Part shown: in pieces, positions 27,769 through 36,137 of the stretch | How positions within the stretch are numbered: position 1 is the stretch's first letter | How the letters are laid out: each line of letters starts with the position of its first letter | NCBI RefSeq assembly: GCF_002264395.1 | Contig: NZ_NFVA01000040.1 | Span: 1-61,656 of the forward strand | Origin: Paenibacillus sp. VTT E-133291 | GTDB taxonomy: Bacteria > Bacillota > Bacilli > Paenibacillales > Paenibacillaceae | DNA length: 61,656 nucleotides | Reading direction: 5' to 3' | Made by a program: the position numbers and the translations under genes | The notes under the pieces: generated by a model | What the model was told of the DNA's origin: nothing | Seen by the model: only the letters and a program-made list of their open reading frames with translations | The model's database searches: none

Positions 27769-28798
27769 AAAAAAATCATGGAAAGTACTGCTCGTTTCAT
27801 TGGTAGCAGCGGTTTCCTTTTCTATGCTAGCAGCATGCGGTAGTAGTGCTGATGATAGCAAGGCAGTTGCGACTTATAAAGGTGGAACAATTACAGAGAA
27901 GGAATTTGCTATGGATCAAAAAATCATGAAATTCCTCTCCCCACAGCAAGCGCAATATTTAGAGATTGAGGCGTTTAAGGAGTCTATTTTGAAGCAGGAA
28001 GTGGGCTTTGAATATTTGGCTTCCAAAGCAACGGATGAAGCGAAGAAGCAGGCGAAGAAAGAGGCAGATAGCCAAATTGCTGACTTGAAGAAAGCCCTGG
28101 GCGACAATTATAAGAAAACACTTAAAGACGCTGACGTTACAGAAGGCGATATCCATAGTTATATGGAGCGTGTGCTGACGGTTTATCAGGATATGCTGCT
28201 TAAAGTGACAGACGATCAGGTTGTCAAAGAATTTGAAGCTACAAAAGGTGACTTTACGGTAGCGACTTTGCGTCATGTGCTAATCGGTCTGACAGATGCT
28301 AACAACAAAGAGCGCACTAGCGAAGAAGCACTGAAAATCGCGAAGGAAGTTAAGGCAAAGCTGGACGGCGGAGCTGATTTTGCAGCCATCGCTAAAGAAT
28401 ACACTGACGATACAAGCTCTAAGGAAACGGGCGGAGAATATAAAGATAAAGCTGTAGGAACATATGTAGATGAGTTTAAGAAGGCTGCTCAAACCCTGCC
28501 TTTGAATACCATTAGTGATCCTGTAGAGACTTCTTATGGTTACCACATTATCAAGGTGGAGTCCCGCACCGACAAAACCTTTGACCAGTTAACGGATGAA
28601 CAAAAAGAAGGCATTAAGAGCTCCATTGTGTCCAAGAACCTGGAAGCGTTCATGGAGAAAGATCTGGAAGGCATTATTGAGAGCATCAATCTGCCGAAGA
28701 GCTCTGCTGCTGTAGACGAATCCGGAACAAAAAATAGCGGAACAGAAGCCACTACAGCGCCAAGCGCATCCCCAAGTGCTACAAAAGCTGCTGAATAA
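27755..28798 (+). CDS. PrsA-like lipoprotein foldase (parvulin-type PPIase)
   Basis: A 347-residue exported lipoprotein: signal peptide, then lipobox MLAAC with the Cys near residue 28. A PpiC/parvulin domain runs from about 170 to 265 (TLRHVLIGL, then GADFAAIAKEYTDDTSSKE, and GYHIIKVESR). A low-complexity Thr/Ser/Ala tail ends it. It should help fold exported proteins at the membrane-wall interface. Of the in-frame starts I chose the ATG at 27755 because GGGAG precedes it and the signal peptide begins there. It overlaps the mfd stop by 14 bases. B. subtilis has no such gene between mfd and spoVT. Confidence 0.88.
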   Translation: MSLNKKKSWKVLLVSLVAAVSFSMLAACGSSADDSKAVATYKGGTITEKEFAMDQKIMKFLSPQQAQYLEIEAFKESILKQEVGFEYLASKATDEAKKQAKKEADSQIADLKKALGDNYKKTLKDADVTEGDIHSYMERVLTVYQDMLLKVTDDQVVKEFEATKGDFTVATLRHVLIGLTDANNKERTSEEALKIAKEVKAKLDGGADFAAIAKEYTDDTSSKETGGEYKDKAVGTYVDEFKKAAQTLPLNTISDPVETSYGYHIIKVESRTDKTFDQLTDEQKEGIKSSIVSKNLEAFMEKDLEGIIESINLPKSSAAVDESGTKNSGTEATTAPSASPSATKAAE

Positions 28799-28829
28799 AC
28801 ATCGGTAAAAATGGACAAGCTTACCTTAG

Positions 28830-28866
28830 AAAAGCCATCCTCACTTAATGTGAAGATGGCTTTTTT
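28830..28866 (+). terminator. Terminator after the foldase gene
   Basis: AAAAGCCATC and GATGGCTTTT pair, extended inward by TCAC/GTGA, and a T-run follows. The rest of the 352-base gap to spoVT holds repeat copy C and, at 29049-29077, a TGAATA and CGATAAA pair that only weakly resembles a sigma-G promoter. Confidence 0.85.
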
Positions 28867-28868
28867 AT

Positions 28869-28964
28869 AAATATAAGGAGTATAAGTTTCACGCTATACT
28901 TTTTCCTTATATTTCTCGCTTAAGCGCGTACCGTCTTTGAGGACGCCGAAGGCGCTTATGCTTG
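28869..28964 (+). repeat. Bipartite hairpin repeat, copy C
   Basis: This is the third copy of the ~100-bp element: AAATATAAGGAGTATAAG, then ACTTTTTCCTTATATTTCTC, then GCGTACCGTC and GACGCCGAAGGCGC, ending TTATGCTTG. Copy C has lost the CCTTATAAGG centre (CTTTGAGG instead) but keeps both end motifs. It starts within the T-run of the preceding terminator. Confidence 0.8.
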
Positions 28965-29150
28965 TTCGAAGAAACATCTTCAGAACGGCCTTTATCTTGA
29001 TACAGATATTAATACATGTCAGCTTATGTATAAGGATCTGGGAAGAGATGAATACTATGGTCAGATATTACGATAAATCACTGGGATTATCCTTTCCCAT
29101 AATGGACAGTAGTAAGACCATACTTCTTAAGAAAGCGGGGCACATGTGAA

Positions 29151-29693
29151 ATGAAAGCTACTGGAATTGTTCGGCGTATTGATGATCTCGGACGAGTGGT
29201 TATTCCCAAAGAAATTAGACGTACTCTACGGATTAGAGAAGGCGACCCACTGGAAATTTTCGTCGATCGGGACGGTGAAGTCATACTCAAGAAATATTCC
29301 CCGATTGGCGAGCTCGGTGACTTTGCAAAAGAGTATGCGGAGTCCTTGTTCGAAGGTACTGGACATATTACGATGATTGCTGATCGTGATACCTTTATTG
29401 CACTTGCTGGGGGCTCCAAGAAAGACTATTTGGAAAAACAAGTAGGAATTCTTTTGGAGAAGGTCATGGATAGTCGTAAGACTGTACTGGAAACCAACGA
29501 AGGCAGTTATGAAATCGCTAAAGATCATCCAGATTTGGTGTCCTCATATGTAGCCTCACCGATCATTTCCGGTGGAGATCCTATAGGTTGTGTAGTGATG
29601 GTAAGCAAGGATGATTCGGCGAAAATGTCGACAATGGAAGTGAAAATGGCCGAAACCGCCGCCGCATTCCTTGGCAAGCAAATGGAGCAGTAA
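29151..29693 (+). CDS. spoVT: Stage V sporulation protein T
   Basis: A 180-residue regulator: N-terminal AbrB-type swapped-hairpin domain (TGIVRRIDDLGRVVIPKEIR), C-terminal GAF-like domain ending AETAAAFLGKQMEQ. The N-terminal half is almost that of B. subtilis SpoVT, which tunes sigma-G genes in the forespore. No strong RBS is seen before the ATG (only GCGGGGC), but the start residue matches homologues. It lies alone between two terminators. Confidence 0.95.
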   Translation: MKATGIVRRIDDLGRVVIPKEIRRTLRIREGDPLEIFVDRDGEVILKKYSPIGELGDFAKEYAESLFEGTGHITMIADRDTFIALAGGSKKDYLEKQVGILLEKVMDSRKTVLETNEGSYEIAKDHPDLVSSYVASPIISGGDPIGCVVMVSKDDSAKMSTMEVKMAETAAAFLGKQMEQ

Positions 29694-29701
29694 CCGTAAT
29701 G

Positions 29702-29752
29702 AAGACCCCGCTTTCCTTTTGGTAAGATATACAAAGGGTAAACGGGGTTTTG
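29702..29752 (+). terminator. Terminator after spoVT
   Basis: AAGACCCCG and CGGGGTTTT pair with an imperfect extension (CTTTCC and GGGTAA) around a long loop, ending in TTTT. Confidence 0.65.
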
Positions 29753-29841
29753 TCGTTCTTACAAAACCGTTTCTACTTGTGGGTATACATACGTTATAAT
29801 ATAGAAACTCATCCCATTAAAGTTGTAGAAGCAGGTATTTT

Positions 29842-31524
29842 ATGAAATCTAACACACAAACATCACGGCTCTTACAAGGGGCATTTATTCTAAGTGCAGC
29901 AGCCATTATTTCAAAGCTTATAGGTACACTCCAAAAAATCCCGCTGCAAAATCTAGGCGGAGATGCGGTATTTGGTATATACAACACAGTTTATCCTTTA
30001 TACACGATGTTGTTGACGGTAGCAATGCTAGGTCTGCCAGCGGCCATATCCAAATTTGTCGCTGAAGCCTCTGCAGGAAGGCGTGATGACGAGGGTCGAA
30101 GGATTCTGCGGTTAACTGCAATTATAACAGCCATAAGCGGTTTGGTTATCGGAGTAATCACCTATGCAGGTGCGCCCATTATAGCTGGGTGGGTCGGTAA
30201 CTCGCATGTGATGCCCGCTTTGCGGACAAGTGCTTGGGGACTTGCGGTTGTTCCAATCATGTCAGCTCTTCGCGGTTATTTTCAGGGTCTTCATAATATG
30301 GTTCCGACGGCTGTGTCACAAATTGTAGAGCAGTCCGTACGTGTTACGGTAATGATTGTACTGCTCTTATACCTGGCCTCACTGGGTGCAGGCGCTGAGA
30401 GCATTGCTGCTGGCGCATTGCTCGGATCAGCCGGGGGAGGGGCAGCAGGTCTTGTGGTTATGCTGCTGTTCCTCCGACGTCATCGGCGGAGGTTAAGACA
30501 GGGCACCTCTGTAGATGCTGCTGCTTCTGTCGAAAGCCAGGATTTAAAGCTGCCTAACGCGGAAATTAAGGGGCGAGCCAATCAACGGTTTATGGGCGTT
30601 AAAGCAGGTGCCTTGCTGGCTTATGGCATTCCTGTGATGCTTGGCGCGTTGGCAATGCCCCTTATCGGGCTTGTAGATGTATTCACCGTACCTCGTTTGC
30701 TATCCTCTGTAGGAAGCGAAGTGGAGGCGATGATACAGTTTGGAGTGTACAATCGTGGTTTACCGCTAGTGCAAATTGTAACGATGATTGCCACTTCATT
30801 GTCCGTCGTGTTCATTCCAGCCTTGGCAGAGGCGAAGTACAATGGAGATACGAAGCTGATTGAGAACCATTGCAGCTTATCGCTGCGTTGGTTCTGGCTT
30901 CTAGGGCTAGCAGCCTCGGCGGGCCTAGCGGTGCTTGCTGAGCCGATTAATATGGCTCTTTACGGCGATACGGCCGGCAGCAGCACTATGACTTGGCTGG
31001 CCTTAACCGCTGTTGGCGGTACGGTCAGCATCATCTCAGCTGCGCTTTTGCAGGGCCTCGGCTACGTGCGCGCCCCGGCCCTGCACCTTTTGGCCGCCGC
31101 GCTGCTCAAGGCGGCCCTGAACCTGCTGCTGGTTCCGCAGCAGGGCATTACCGGCGCAGCCATCGCTGGCGTGGCCGCGCATTCGTTCGCAGCAGCGCTT
31201 AACGTGCTGCTGCTGTACCGCCAGGGCCATCTGCGGGTTCGCCTCGCAGATGCCCTGGCACGGCCCGCGCTGCTTACAGCGGGCCTGGCTCTTGCCGCCG
31301 CAGCCGCCAGCTGGGGCGTGGGCGCTGTGGCTACGGCCGCTGGCATCGGCGGCGGGCGCACTGCCAGCTTGGCGCAGAGCCTGCTCGGAGTGCTCGCAGG
31401 CTGCGCTGTCTTTGCCGTAGGGGCTATAGTCCTGCGGCTCCTTAGCGAGAGCGAGCTGCGCCAGCTTCCGGGCTTCGGCCCGTCCCTGGCAGACAAGCTG
31501 AAGAAGCTGCGCTTATTCCCTTAA
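29842..31524 (+). CDS. yabM: Polysaccharide flippase, SpoVB/MurJ-like (YabM)
   Basis: A 560-residue polytopic membrane protein with about 14 spans, of the MOP/MATE exporter superfamily (SpoVB/YabM group). The start (LQGAFILSAAAIISKLIGTL, then KIPLQNLGGDAVFGIYNTVY) is typical. Members move lipid-linked wall or polysaccharide precursors across the membrane; the substrate here is unknown. The start ATG follows AGAAGCAGG, a weak RBS. The C-terminal third (about 30890-31505) is strongly GC-rich, with Ala/Leu-rich spans, unlike the first two thirds. Confidence 0.88.
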   Translation: MKSNTQTSRLLQGAFILSAAAIISKLIGTLQKIPLQNLGGDAVFGIYNTVYPLYTMLLTVAMLGLPAAISKFVAEASAGRRDDEGRRILRLTAIITAISGLVIGVITYAGAPIIAGWVGNSHVMPALRTSAWGLAVVPIMSALRGYFQGLHNMVPTAVSQIVEQSVRVTVMIVLLLYLASLGAGAESIAAGALLGSAGGGAAGLVVMLLFLRRHRRRLRQGTSVDAAASVESQDLKLPNAEIKGRANQRFMGVKAGALLAYGIPVMLGALAMPLIGLVDVFTVPRLLSSVGSEVEAMIQFGVYNRGLPLVQIVTMIATSLSVVFIPALAEAKYNGDTKLIENHCSLSLRWFWLLGLAASAGLAVLAEPINMALYGDTAGSSTMTWLALTAVGGTVSIISAALLQGLGYVRAPALHLLAAALLKAALNLLLVPQQGITGAAIAGVAAHSFAAALNVLLLYRQGHLRVRLADALARPALLTAGLALAAAAASWGVGAVATAAGIGGGRTASLAQSLLGVLAGCAVFAVGAIVLRLLSESELRQLPGFGPSLADKLKKLRLFP

Positions 31525-31590
31525 TCAACTTCTATATCACAATATAAAAATGCGGTCTGCTGAGACAGCCGCTTAAGAGGAGGAACAGAC

Positions 31591-33090
31591 ATGAGTGCAA
31601 CATTAACGGTCGTCGGTCTGGGTTCAGGTAACCCTGATCGATTGACGCTAGGAATTATAAAGAAGCTGAAGGCAGCATCCGTTGTCTATGTCCGCACAAA
31701 AGAGCATCCAGTCATGGCTGCCCTCTCCGAGCTTGAAATAACTTCACAGTCCTTTGATGGATTGTATGAATCATTATCCTCGTTTCCAGAGGTGTATGCA
31801 GCGATTACTTCAAAACTGATTGAAGAGGCTCAGGCAGCAGCAGACGGTACAGATATTGTTTACGCGGTTCCGGGTCATCCTATGGTTGCGGAATCAGCGG
31901 TTTCCCAGCTGCGCGAGCGGTGTCCTGAGGAAGGCATTGAACTGCAAATATTGGGTGGAGAGAGCTTTCTCGACGAGGCGTTTGTTCGACTGGGGTTTGA
32001 CCCCATTGAAGGGTTTCAGTTACTAGATGCTTCAGGCATTCGCAGTGCTCAGCTTCAGCCTGAACTTCACACCCTGATTGGTCAGGTGTACGATAGCTTT
32101 ACAGCCTCGGAAACAAAATTATGTCTGATGGAGCTGTACCCGCCTGAATATGAAGTTGTTGTGGGGCATGCACTCGGTGTTGAGAACGAAGAAAGTATTG
32201 TAAGAGTGCCACTGTACGAACTGGATCGACTCGACGGTTATGGTAACCTGTCATTAGTTTATGTACCTGCGAATCGTGATGAGAAGCTAAGAAATCGTAC
32301 CTTTGCCCGTCTGCATGAAATTGTTGATATTCTTCGAAGCCCGGAAGGTTGCCCATGGGACCGGGAGCAGACACATGAATCCCTGCGCAAAAATTTAATC
32401 GAAGAAACCTATGAAGTCCTTGAAACGATAGATGAGGATGATCCCGATCATATGAGAGAGGAGCTGGGCGACCTTTTGCTGCAAATTATGCTTCACTCTC
32501 AAATGGAGGAGGAGCTAGGCACATTTAACGTGTATGACGTCATTGAAGGGCTGAATGATAAGCTTATCTTCCGTCACCCCCACGTATTTGGGGATACCCA
32601 TGCGAATGATGCCGAAGAAGCGCTGAAGAACTGGGAAGGCATGAAGGCAGAAGAGAAGCGGCGTAAAGGTGTGAAGCCAGAGGAATTATCCGTTCTTAGT
32701 GGTGTTCCGCGTGACCTGCCTGCCCTTATGAAGGCATATAAGCTTCAGAAAAAAGCATCCAAGGTGGGCTTTGACTGGGACAATGCTACGGATTGCATAG
32801 CCAAGATTCGTGAGGAGATCGATGAGCTGCAGGAGGCGATTGACACAGATGCGGCGACAGATGAGCAAATTCTGGAACTTGGGGATTTGTTGTTTGCAGT
32901 TACGAATGTCGCTCGTTTTATCGGTGCAGATCCGGAAGAGGCATTAACCCGGACTAACCGCAAATTTGTGCGCCGGTTTCAATATATTGAGCAAAGCTTG
33001 CAGCGCAAGGGAACGAGCGTAAAGGATAGTAGTTTGGAAGAGATGGAAGAACTGTGGCAAGAGGCTAAGGCTGAGGAGCGTAAAGTCTAG
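31591..33090 (+). CDS. mazG: YabN: tetrapyrrole-methylase-like domain fused to MazG
   Basis: A 499-residue two-domain protein. Residues 1-220 form a tetrapyrrole-methylase-like domain (TVVGLGSGNPDRLTLG at the start, VYAVPGHPMVAESAV near 90). The rest is MazG NTP pyrophosphohydrolase, with CPWDREQTHESLRKNLIEE near 258, EELGDLLLQIMLHSQ near 288, and a second degenerate MazG copy near 390-470. MazG removes harmful NTPs or lowers ppGpp in other bacteria; the job of the fused domain is unclear. GAGGAGG precedes the ATG. The flippase-mazG pairing is as in B. subtilis yabM-yabN. Confidence 0.93.
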   Translation: MSATLTVVGLGSGNPDRLTLGIIKKLKAASVVYVRTKEHPVMAALSELEITSQSFDGLYESLSSFPEVYAAITSKLIEEAQAAADGTDIVYAVPGHPMVAESAVSQLRERCPEEGIELQILGGESFLDEAFVRLGFDPIEGFQLLDASGIRSAQLQPELHTLIGQVYDSFTASETKLCLMELYPPEYEVVVGHALGVENEESIVRVPLYELDRLDGYGNLSLVYVPANRDEKLRNRTFARLHEIVDILRSPEGCPWDREQTHESLRKNLIEETYEVLETIDEDDPDHMREELGDLLLQIMLHSQMEEELGTFNVYDVIEGLNDKLIFRHPHVFGDTHANDAEEALKNWEGMKAEEKRRKGVKPEELSVLSGVPRDLPALMKAYKLQKKASKVGFDWDNATDCIAKIREEIDELQEAIDTDAATDEQILELGDLLFAVTNVARFIGADPEEALTRTNRKFVRRFQYIEQSLQRKGTSVKDSSLEEMEELWQEAKAEERKV

Positions 33091-33297
33091 TATTTCACAA
33101 CCCCTTTACGGTATATGGACTCCACAATGAGGCAATGCTGTGGATGTAGCTTTTATTTTCTGATTTAGAATGTGGCCAGTAGTTTAATAGTGCTATAGAA
33201 TAGATTCTGCGACGATTTCTGAGAAATAACTGCTTCTTTTTTAAAAAAACGACGAATCGTGGCAGGATTTTAAGGTGACATCAAGAATAACATAAAG

Positions 33298-33352
33298 ACG
33301 AAATGCGATTCGCCCCATATTATGGCGGTGATTCTCGTTTCATTTATTTTTT
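33298..33352 (+). promoter_or_regulatory. Leader hairpin directly before hup
   Basis: GAAATGCGATTCGCC (33300-33314) and GGCGGTGATTCTCGTTTC (33324-33341) form an imperfect stem, followed by ATTTATTTTTT. It ends only about 8 bases before the hup RBS AGGAGG. It is either the end of a mazG transcript or an attenuator in the hup leader. A second stem, ACGATT/AATCGT, can form at about 33211-33259. The rest of the 287-base gap shows nothing clear. Confidence 0.45.
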
Positions 33353-33377
33353 CGTATCCTAGGAGGAACTTTAAATT

Positions 33378-33650
33378 ATGAACAAGACAGATTTGGTAAA
33401 CAACATTTCCGAGAAAAACGGATTGGCAAAAAAAGATGTAGAAGCAGTATTGAACGGATTCTTGGGTGAGATTACAGAAGCTTTGGCAAAAGGTGATAAA
33501 GTCCAACTGATCGGTTTCGGAACTTTTGAAACTCGCAAACGTGCAGGACGTACTGGTCGCAACCCGCAAACGGGCACAACGATTGAAATTCCAGAATCGA
33601 CTGTACCGGCTTTCAAAGCTGGTAACAAGCTTAAAGAAGCCGTTAACTAA
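33378..33650 (+). CDS. hup: HU-type nucleoid protein
   Basis: A 90-residue HU protein: NKTDLVNNISEKNGLAKKDV helices, GFGTFETRKRAGRTGRNPQT with the DNA-binding arm, then VPAFKAGNKLKEAVN. It is complete and typical, and should bend and compact DNA as a dimer. AGGAGG precedes the ATG. In B. subtilis the HU gene hbs lies elsewhere, so its place between mazG and rqcP is a local difference. It overlaps rqcP by one base (TAATG), so the two are translationally coupled. Confidence 0.96.
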   Translation: MNKTDLVNNISEKNGLAKKDVEAVLNGFLGEITEALAKGDKVQLIGFGTFETRKRAGRTGRNPQTGTTIEIPESTVPAFKAGNKLKEAVN

Positions 33651-33928
33651 TGCGTCTTGACAAATTCCTGAAAGTGTCCCGTTTAATTAAGCGCCGTACA
33701 GTGGCCAAGGATGTGTCCGAACAAGGCCGGGTACTGATTAACGGGCGGGAATCTAAACCTAGTAGTGCAGTTAAGATCGGTGACGAGATTACTGTACAAT
33801 TTGGACAAAAGCTTGTAACGGTCAAAGTAGAAAAGCTGGTCGAAACGACTCGCAAGGACGAGGCCGCTGGTATGTATACTCTAGTTCGGGAAGAGCCTGT
33901 TGCCAAAAGCAGCGGACTGGACTGGTAA
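33650..33928 (+). CDS. rqcP: RqcP (YabO), S4-domain ribosome-quality-control factor
   Basis: A 92-residue S4 RNA-binding protein (RLDKFLKVSRLIKRRTVAKD, then GRVLINGRESKPSSAVKIGD), of the Hsp15/RqcP family. In B. subtilis RqcP works with RqcH on obstructed 50S subunits to add Ala tails. It starts in the hup stop codon (TAATG), an unusual pairing of HU with RqcP. A strong terminator follows. Confidence 0.93.
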   Translation: MRLDKFLKVSRLIKRRTVAKDVSEQGRVLINGRESKPSSAVKIGDEITVQFGQKLVTVKVEKLVETTRKDEAAGMYTLVREEPVAKSSGLDW

Positions 33929-33936
33929 GAGTAATA

Positions 33937-33983
33937 GAAGATGGCATAACTTTACATTTTGTAGAGTTGTGCCTTCTTTTTTT
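33937..33983 (+). terminator. Terminator after rqcP
   Basis: GAAGATGGCATAACTTTACA and TGTAGAGTTGTGCCTTC pair over most of their length (with G-U pairs and a bulge), followed by seven T. Confidence 0.8.
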
Positions 33984-34064
33984 CTCTCTTATTTTAGAGG
34001 GACGGGATGTTCTATAACTTCTACTTCTGCCATAGATTAGAGGTAAGAAGGAGGGGTACATGCT

Positions 34065-34349
34065 ATGATCGAGCCAGGAAAGGTAAACAAACAGCATGAT
34101 CTGCACATGCGCAGTCGGAAGCAGTTAGAGTTGACGGGCGTGCAAAATGTGGAGAGCTTCGACAGCGAGGAATTTTTGCTTCGTACAGAACTCGGCCATC
34201 TCACCATTCGCGGGAATCATTTACATATCAAAAATTTAAGTCTGGAGAACGGAATGTTGTCCTTAGAGGGCAATGTACATTCCCTGATTTATCTCGATCC
34301 CGGATCGCAGGGCAAAAACAAAGGTCTGCTCGGTAAGCTATTTAAATGA
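34065..34349 (+). CDS. yabP: Sporulation protein YabP
   Basis: A 94-residue YabP-family protein: RKQLELTGVQNVESFDSEEF, LRTELGHLTIRGNHLHIKNL and SLIYLDPG, typical beta-rich core. YabP and YabQ are needed for cortex formation in B. subtilis and are made in the mother cell under sigma-E. GAAGGAGGGG lies before the ATG. It overlaps yabQ by an ATGA. Confidence 0.92.
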   Translation: MIEPGKVNKQHDLHMRSRKQLELTGVQNVESFDSEEFLLRTELGHLTIRGNHLHIKNLSLENGMLSLEGNVHSLIYLDPGSQGKNKGLLGKLFK

Positions 34350-34909
34350 ATCCTGCAGTCCAGTGGGTGACGCTGTTCTACATGATCATGGCCGGGTTGG
34401 CAATGGGACTGGCCTATGACAGCTACCGGGTGCTGTCGCTGAAGTTCAATTTTCCCAAATGGCTGAATGCCATGCTAGATCTACTGTATTGGCTTTGGGC
34501 TGCCTTGCTCGTTTTTCGTATGCTTTATGCCGGAAATCAAGGACAATTGCGGTTTTATGTCTTTCTAGGTTTGTTTCTAGGAGTATGGATCTATTTTTTA
34601 ATCTTCAGTGTTACGGTGCGGCGTTTTGTGTTAAGGTTAATTCAATCGGTTCAGTATATGTGCAGGCTGCTTTGGAGACTTGTGGAGATCCTGATAGGTA
34701 CACCTCTTCGCTGGCTTTGGCGATTTGTTTTAGGACTGCTAAAGCTACTAGGTCGTATTCTGCGGTTCATCTTTAAGCTTCTGCTGCGTCTGACCAAACC
34801 AATTTGGGTATTACCTGTTAGGTGGATCTCTCCACAGTTATCTCGGCTGACACATAGCGCCTGGATTGTGAAGATCACTGGATGGATTACCAAATGGCGG
34901 AAACGCTGA
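34346..34909 (+). CDS. yabQ: Spore cortex protein YabQ
   Basis: A 187-residue membrane protein. About four hydrophobic spans lie within residues 5-80 (WVTLFYMIMAGLAMGLAYDS, LDLLYWLWAALLVFRML and FYVFLGLFLGVWIYFLIFSV); the rest is Arg/Leu-rich and amphipathic. This is the YabQ family, required for the spore cortex and located in the outer forespore membrane. It begins in the yabP stop (ATGA). divIC follows 23 bases later. Confidence 0.9.
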   Translation: MNPAVQWVTLFYMIMAGLAMGLAYDSYRVLSLKFNFPKWLNAMLDLLYWLWAALLVFRMLYAGNQGQLRFYVFLGLFLGVWIYFLIFSVTVRRFVLRLIQSVQYMCRLLWRLVEILIGTPLRWLWRFVLGLLKLLGRILRFIFKLLLRLTKPIWVLPVRWISPQLSRLTHSAWIVKITGWITKWRKR

Positions 34910-34932
34910 CCTTGAATTAGGGGGTACGTTAC

Positions 34933-35268
34933 ATGAACAGATTTACTGCGGAAGAGAAGAGTAATCATAGCAAAAATTCGGCCGCAGGCGCGAAGAGAAG
35001 AAGATTTATGTGGATTGTCTTTGTGGCAATATTTTTTGGTTGGGCGGGTTATACTTACTTCGATCAAAGCGCGGTCATTGCGGACAAGGGCAAGGAGCTT
35101 GCAAAGAAACAGGAGACTAGTGAGGATGTCATGGCATCTTTAACTCAATTAAAATATGAATTATCCAGACTTAATGATGACGAGTATATTGGCCAATTAG
35201 CACGTAAATGGTACAATATCTATCCTCAAGGGGAAACTCCTATTCGAACAGAGCAATCAGAGCAATAA
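34933..35268 (+). CDS. divIC: Cell division protein DivIC (FtsB-like)
   Basis: A 111-residue type II membrane protein: a basic cytosolic start, one span near residues 28-46 (FMWIVFVAIFFGWAGYTYF), and an outer coiled coil (about 55-90, ELAKKQETSEDVMASLTQLK). DivIC forms the divisome core with FtsL and DivIB. The RBS is weak (GGGGGT). It follows yabP-yabQ, as in B. subtilis. Confidence 0.93.
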   Translation: MNRFTAEEKSNHSKNSAAGAKRRRFMWIVFVAIFFGWAGYTYFDQSAVIADKGKELAKKQETSEDVMASLTQLKYELSRLNDDEYIGQLARKWYNIYPQGETPIRTEQSEQ

Positions 35269-35295
35269 TAGCGGCTAAAAGAGGCTTTTACTCTG

Positions 35296-35324
35296 TTGCC
35301 TTGCTTTGCTCTTTACTGTATAAT
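35296..35324 (+). promoter_or_regulatory. Likely sigma-A promoter for yabR
   Basis: TTGCCT (35296-35301), 17-bp spacer and TATAAT (35319-35324) lie between divIC and yabR. The -10 is perfect; the -35 matches 4 of 6. Confidence 0.5.
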
Positions 35325-35392
35325 CAAATCACCGCAGACAGGATGACCTTAATATTCGTCTGTATATTTTTAAGGGAGGATCATTTTATTCT

Positions 35393-35896
35393 ATGGCAAT
35401 TGAAGTGGGCACCAAGTTAGAAGGCAAAGTGACAGGCATCACGCATTTCGGAGCATTTGTGGATCTGTCAGGAGGTGTCACAGGTCTCGTTCACATCTCG
35501 GAAATCGCCGATAATTATGTCAAGGATGTTAACGATCATCTGAAGATTAGTGATGTAGTAACAGTCAAGGTGATCAACGTCGATAAGGACGGCAAGATCG
35601 GACTTTCCATTAAGCAGGCTGTTGACAAGCCAGCATCGGAAGTACGTCCGCCTAGAGCTCCAAGACCAGAACGTCCTAGCGGCGGAGACCGTTTCGGCGG
35701 CGGTGGCGGCAGTGGTGGTGGAGGCGGCGGTGGATTCAATCGTGAACGGGGTGGGCGTCCATTTAAGCCTGCAGCCGGTAAACCTTCATTCGAGGATAAA
35801 ATGTCGCGATTCCTGAAAGACAGCGAAGAACGGATATCTTCGATTAAGAAGAACACAGAAGGAAAGCGCGGAGGCCGTGGAGCTAAACGCGTATAA
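35393..35896 (+). CDS. yabR: S1-domain RNA-binding protein YabR
   Basis: A 167-residue protein. The S1 domain covers residues 1-75 (EVGTKLEGKVTGITHFGAFV, then GLVHISEIADNYVKDVNDHL and KIGLSIKQA). A disordered tail follows: Pro/Arg-rich, then a Gly-rich run near 102-120 with Phe and Arg (RGG-like), and a basic end. It should bind RNA or ribosomes. GGGAGG is about 13 bases before the ATG, somewhat far. The YabR place between divIC and spoIIE is conserved. Confidence 0.92.
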   Translation: MAIEVGTKLEGKVTGITHFGAFVDLSGGVTGLVHISEIADNYVKDVNDHLKISDVVTVKVINVDKDGKIGLSIKQAVDKPASEVRPPRAPRPERPSGGDRFGGGGGSGGGGGGGFNRERGGRPFKPAAGKPSFEDKMSRFLKDSEERISSIKKNTEGKRGGRGAKRV

Positions 35897-35921
35897 TCCA
35901 ATACCTGTACATCATAAATAA

Positions 35922-35953
35922 CCGCAGGGGCATTTCGCCCTTGCGGTTTTTTT
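35922..35953 (+). terminator. Terminator after yabR
   Basis: CCGCAGGG and CCCTTGCGG form a stem with one mismatch or bulge and an 8-base loop, followed by seven T. Of the 343-base gap to spoIIE, 35954-36130 shows only short GC-rich hairpins such as CCGCGTTAGCGCG. Confidence 0.85.
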
Positions 35954-36137
35954 GTCATGTCATATAAAATTGCCGACAGCATCCATGTCATTCTCACATA
36001 ACTCTAGGGCAATCGCTGACGAATGACCGCCGCGTTAGCGCGTGAAATTACGTTGCAAACAATCTTGAAACCAATCAACCTACCGTCCCGCAAGGGATAG
36101 AACCACTTTTTTACAGATCATGAATGAAGGCTTTTTT

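Noticed and set aside
28937..29149. 70-codon frame before spoVT
   Set aside because: It begins inside hairpin repeat copy C, has no RBS, and its product resembles nothing.
31036..31496. - strand frames inside the flippase gene
   Set aside because: Low-complexity Ala/Arg/Ser translations caused by GC-rich composition on the coding strand.
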